Positions 6,125 to 7,137 of a DNA stretch of 7,137 bases are shown here, in pieces. The notes below the pieces were generated by a model. It saw nothing but the letters and a program-made list of their open reading frames with translations, ran no database searches and was not told the DNA's origin. The translations under genes and the position numbers were made by a program. Origin of the DNA: Sulfuritalea sp. (GTDB lineage: Bacteria; Pseudomonadota; Gammaproteobacteria; Burkholderiales; Rhodocyclaceae); the NCBI GenBank assembly GCA_023229545.1, contig JALNZB010000056.1:1-7137 (forward strand). The letters are read 5' to 3'. Each line of letters opens with the position of its first letter. The stretch's first letter is position 1.

Positions 6125-7137
6125 GGAGAGCAAGCCACCACTCAGGTCGTCGTTGCCTGCTCCACCGCTCAGCGTATCGGCACCGTCGCCACCCGTCAGC
6201 GTGTCGTTGCCCGCGCCACCCTCCAGACGATCCACCCCGGCACCACCGGACAAGCTGTCATCGCCTTCATTCCCGCGCAGAAGGTCGTTCCCGGTATCGC
6301 CAAGGATGGTGTCGTTGCCGAGGCCACCGCTCAAAACGTCGTTGTCCGCACCGCCATCGATGCTGTCGTTGCCATCACCGCCTTGAATGATGTCGTTGCC
6401 GGCGAGACCACTCACGATGTCGTTGCCGGCCAGGCCGTTCATCGCATCATTCGCCGCACTACCGGTGAGGGTGTTGTCGGCAGCATCACCGGCGAAGGTA
6501 TTGGTGGTGATATTGAGTGTGAGCGAGGCGCTGGACGTGTCGCCATTGTTGTCGGTCAGGGTGTACTCGATCACCTCCGGGGCGATGGTGAGAGCCGCGA
6601 GGTCATTGACGACATCATTGAACTGCACGGCGTGGATCCGCACGTTGGTTCCCGAATCGGCCAGCATGGTCACCCGGCCGATGCTGCTGTACTCCACGGG
6701 CATGGTTTTCCAGCCGTTGCCGGCAATGGTGAACTGGCCGAGCTCGTGCCCGTCGATGTGGTACAGCGTATAGGTGACAGCGTCGGTACCGGATCCGTTG
6801 GTGACTTCGAATTTGAGGTTCTGTACCCCGAACGGATGTGTCGCGGCAGCGAAATCCATGACCAGAACTTCCAGATTTTGAAGCTGGTCATTGGTCACGC
6901 CAGCGCCGCCGGTGGCTCCAGTGGCGTAGGCCACGGGGGCCGAACCCACAACGCCGCTGCTCGCCAACATGCCCTGCAGGGTGATGCCGGCGGCTGGTGC
7001 GGGTGCGGACTCCAGCGTGACAATCGGTGCTGCAACCGTACCACCGACATTCTGAATCGTACCAATACCGACGCCGTCGACGATGATCGCTGCCGCCGTG
7101 CTGCTGGTGGCGGTAAGATTCACCACGAACGCTTCGG
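5753..7137 (-). CDS. C-terminal part of a large LapA-like RTX adhesin, type I secreted (runs off right edge)
   Basis: The last 460 or so codons of a long repeat adhesin. The reading frame is open to the right edge (codons before the GTG at 7126 read EAF), so that GTG is internal and the gene is partial. Residues below count from that GTG. EAFVVNL...GVGIGTIQN at the edge looks like the end of a Calx-beta domain. A beta-rich domain spans about 80-175 (NLEVLVMDFAAATHPFG, TYTLYHIDGHELGQFTIAG). EYTLTDNNGDTSSASLTLNI (187-206) is the linker strand commonly seen before RTX repeats. Thirteen RTX nonapeptides follow (218-334), then the VCA0849-type C-terminal secretion domain (335-457: DTFEWTLADAG, VDTITDFD, GDVLDLRDLL, NFLHFEKDG, QQIIQDLLTKGKLITD). 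Expected role: calcium-folded surface adhesin for biofilm, exported by a LapBCE-type machine and released by LapG. The N-terminal retention module and LapG cleavage site lie outside the window. Its link to this lapG and lapD is by proximity. Confidence 0.93.
   Translation of the reverse strand, partial: EAFVVNLTATSSTAAAIIVDGVGIGTIQNVGGTVAAPIVTLESAPAPAAGITLQGMLASSGVVGSAPVAYATGATGGAGVTNDQLQNLEVLVMDFAAATHPFGVQNLKFEVTNGSGTDAVTYTLYHIDGHELGQFTIAGNGWKTMPVEYSSIGRVTMLADSGTNVRIHAVQFNDVVNDLAALTIAPEVIEYTLTDNNGDTSSASLTLNITTNTFAGDAADNTLTGSAANDAMNGLAGNDIVSGLAGNDIIQGGDGNDSIDGGADNDVLSGGLGNDTILGDTGNDLLRGNEGDDSLSGGAGVDRLEGGAGNDTLTGGDGADTLSGGAGNDDLSGGLLSDTFEWTLADAGAKGAPAVDTITDFDAAAQASGGDVLDLRDLLSGENRDVATGNLANFLHFEKDGSNTNVHVSSIGGFGGGYTPTAEDQTVVLQGVDLYAIVGANATDQQIIQDLLTKGKLITD
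6125..6475 (-). repeat. Thirteen tandem RTX nonapeptide repeats (27-nt period)
   Basis: Residues 218-334 divide exactly into 13 nine-residue units with no insertion. Examples are DIIQGGDGN, DTLTGGDGA and DTLSGGAGN. Units near the secretion signal fit the GGxGxDxLx consensus best. The first unit (NTLTGSAAN) and the seventh (DTILGDTGN) are degenerate at the second Gly. Such repeats bind calcium and fold as a beta-roll only after export. Confidence 0.93.

Noticed and set aside
6125..6475. Tandem DNA repeats as a CRISPR array or satellite
   Set aside because: The 27-nt period is imperfect, has no spacers, and translates cleanly to RTX nonapeptides.
5904..6773. Two plus-strand open frames rich in Ser, Pro and Leu opposite the RTX repeats
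   Set aside because: Their apparent repeats simply mirror the 27-nt RTX repeats on the coding strand.
7124..7126. GTG as the start of the RTX protein
   Set aside because: Codons upstream (EAF) are in frame, open to the window edge and fit the end of a Calx-beta-like strand. There is no signal or retention module after the GTG, so it is internal.

Overview
The window carries a nearly contiguous LapA/LapD/LapG/LapE-type biofilm adhesion module, in which cyclic-di-GMP controls retention of a large type I-secreted adhesin at the cell surface. The GC-rich coding, the gene order and the resemblance of the proteins suggest a Gram-negative betaproteobacterium, perhaps near Rhodocyclales. That taxonomic guess is inference, since no rRNA or other marker gene is present.

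Left part, minus strand (1-2351): a TolC-family outer-membrane channel (LapE-like, 718 aa) with an unusual C-terminal extension, a proline-rich linker followed by a Cds6/NTF2-like domain. Its stop codon overlaps, in an ATGA arrangement, the start of a GltI-type periplasmic amino-acid-binding protein whose gene runs off the left edge. Middle, plus strand (about 2478-5635): lapG (periplasmic calcium-dependent cysteine protease), lapD (inner-membrane c-di-GMP receptor with degenerate GGDEF and EAL domains) and, overlapping the lapD stop by ATGA, an uncharacterised 180-aa cytoplasmic protein. The two transcription units diverge from a region of about 126 bp holding a good sigma70-like promoter for the lapE unit. 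Right part, minus strand (5753 to the right edge): the C-terminal end of a large RTX adhesin, with the end of a Calx-beta-like domain, a beta-rich domain, 13 RTX nonapeptides and a VCA0849-type type I secretion signal. It converges on the lapGD operon across a 117-bp gap that contains a strong lapA-sense hairpin.

Expected working, from the Pseudomonas fluorescens paradigm: the adhesin is exported by a LapB/LapC/LapE type I system and held in the LapE pore. When c-di-GMP is high, LapD binds it and sequesters LapG through its periplasmic domain. When c-di-GMP falls, LapG is freed and cleaves the adhesin near its N-terminus. The N-terminal cleavage site and the LapB/LapC genes are not in this window.

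The core system is known. The parts that depart from the paradigm are the Cds6-like domain on the channel, the coupled GltI-like binding protein, and the small protein coupled to lapD. No tRNA, rRNA, CRISPR array, insertion sequence or attachment site was seen.
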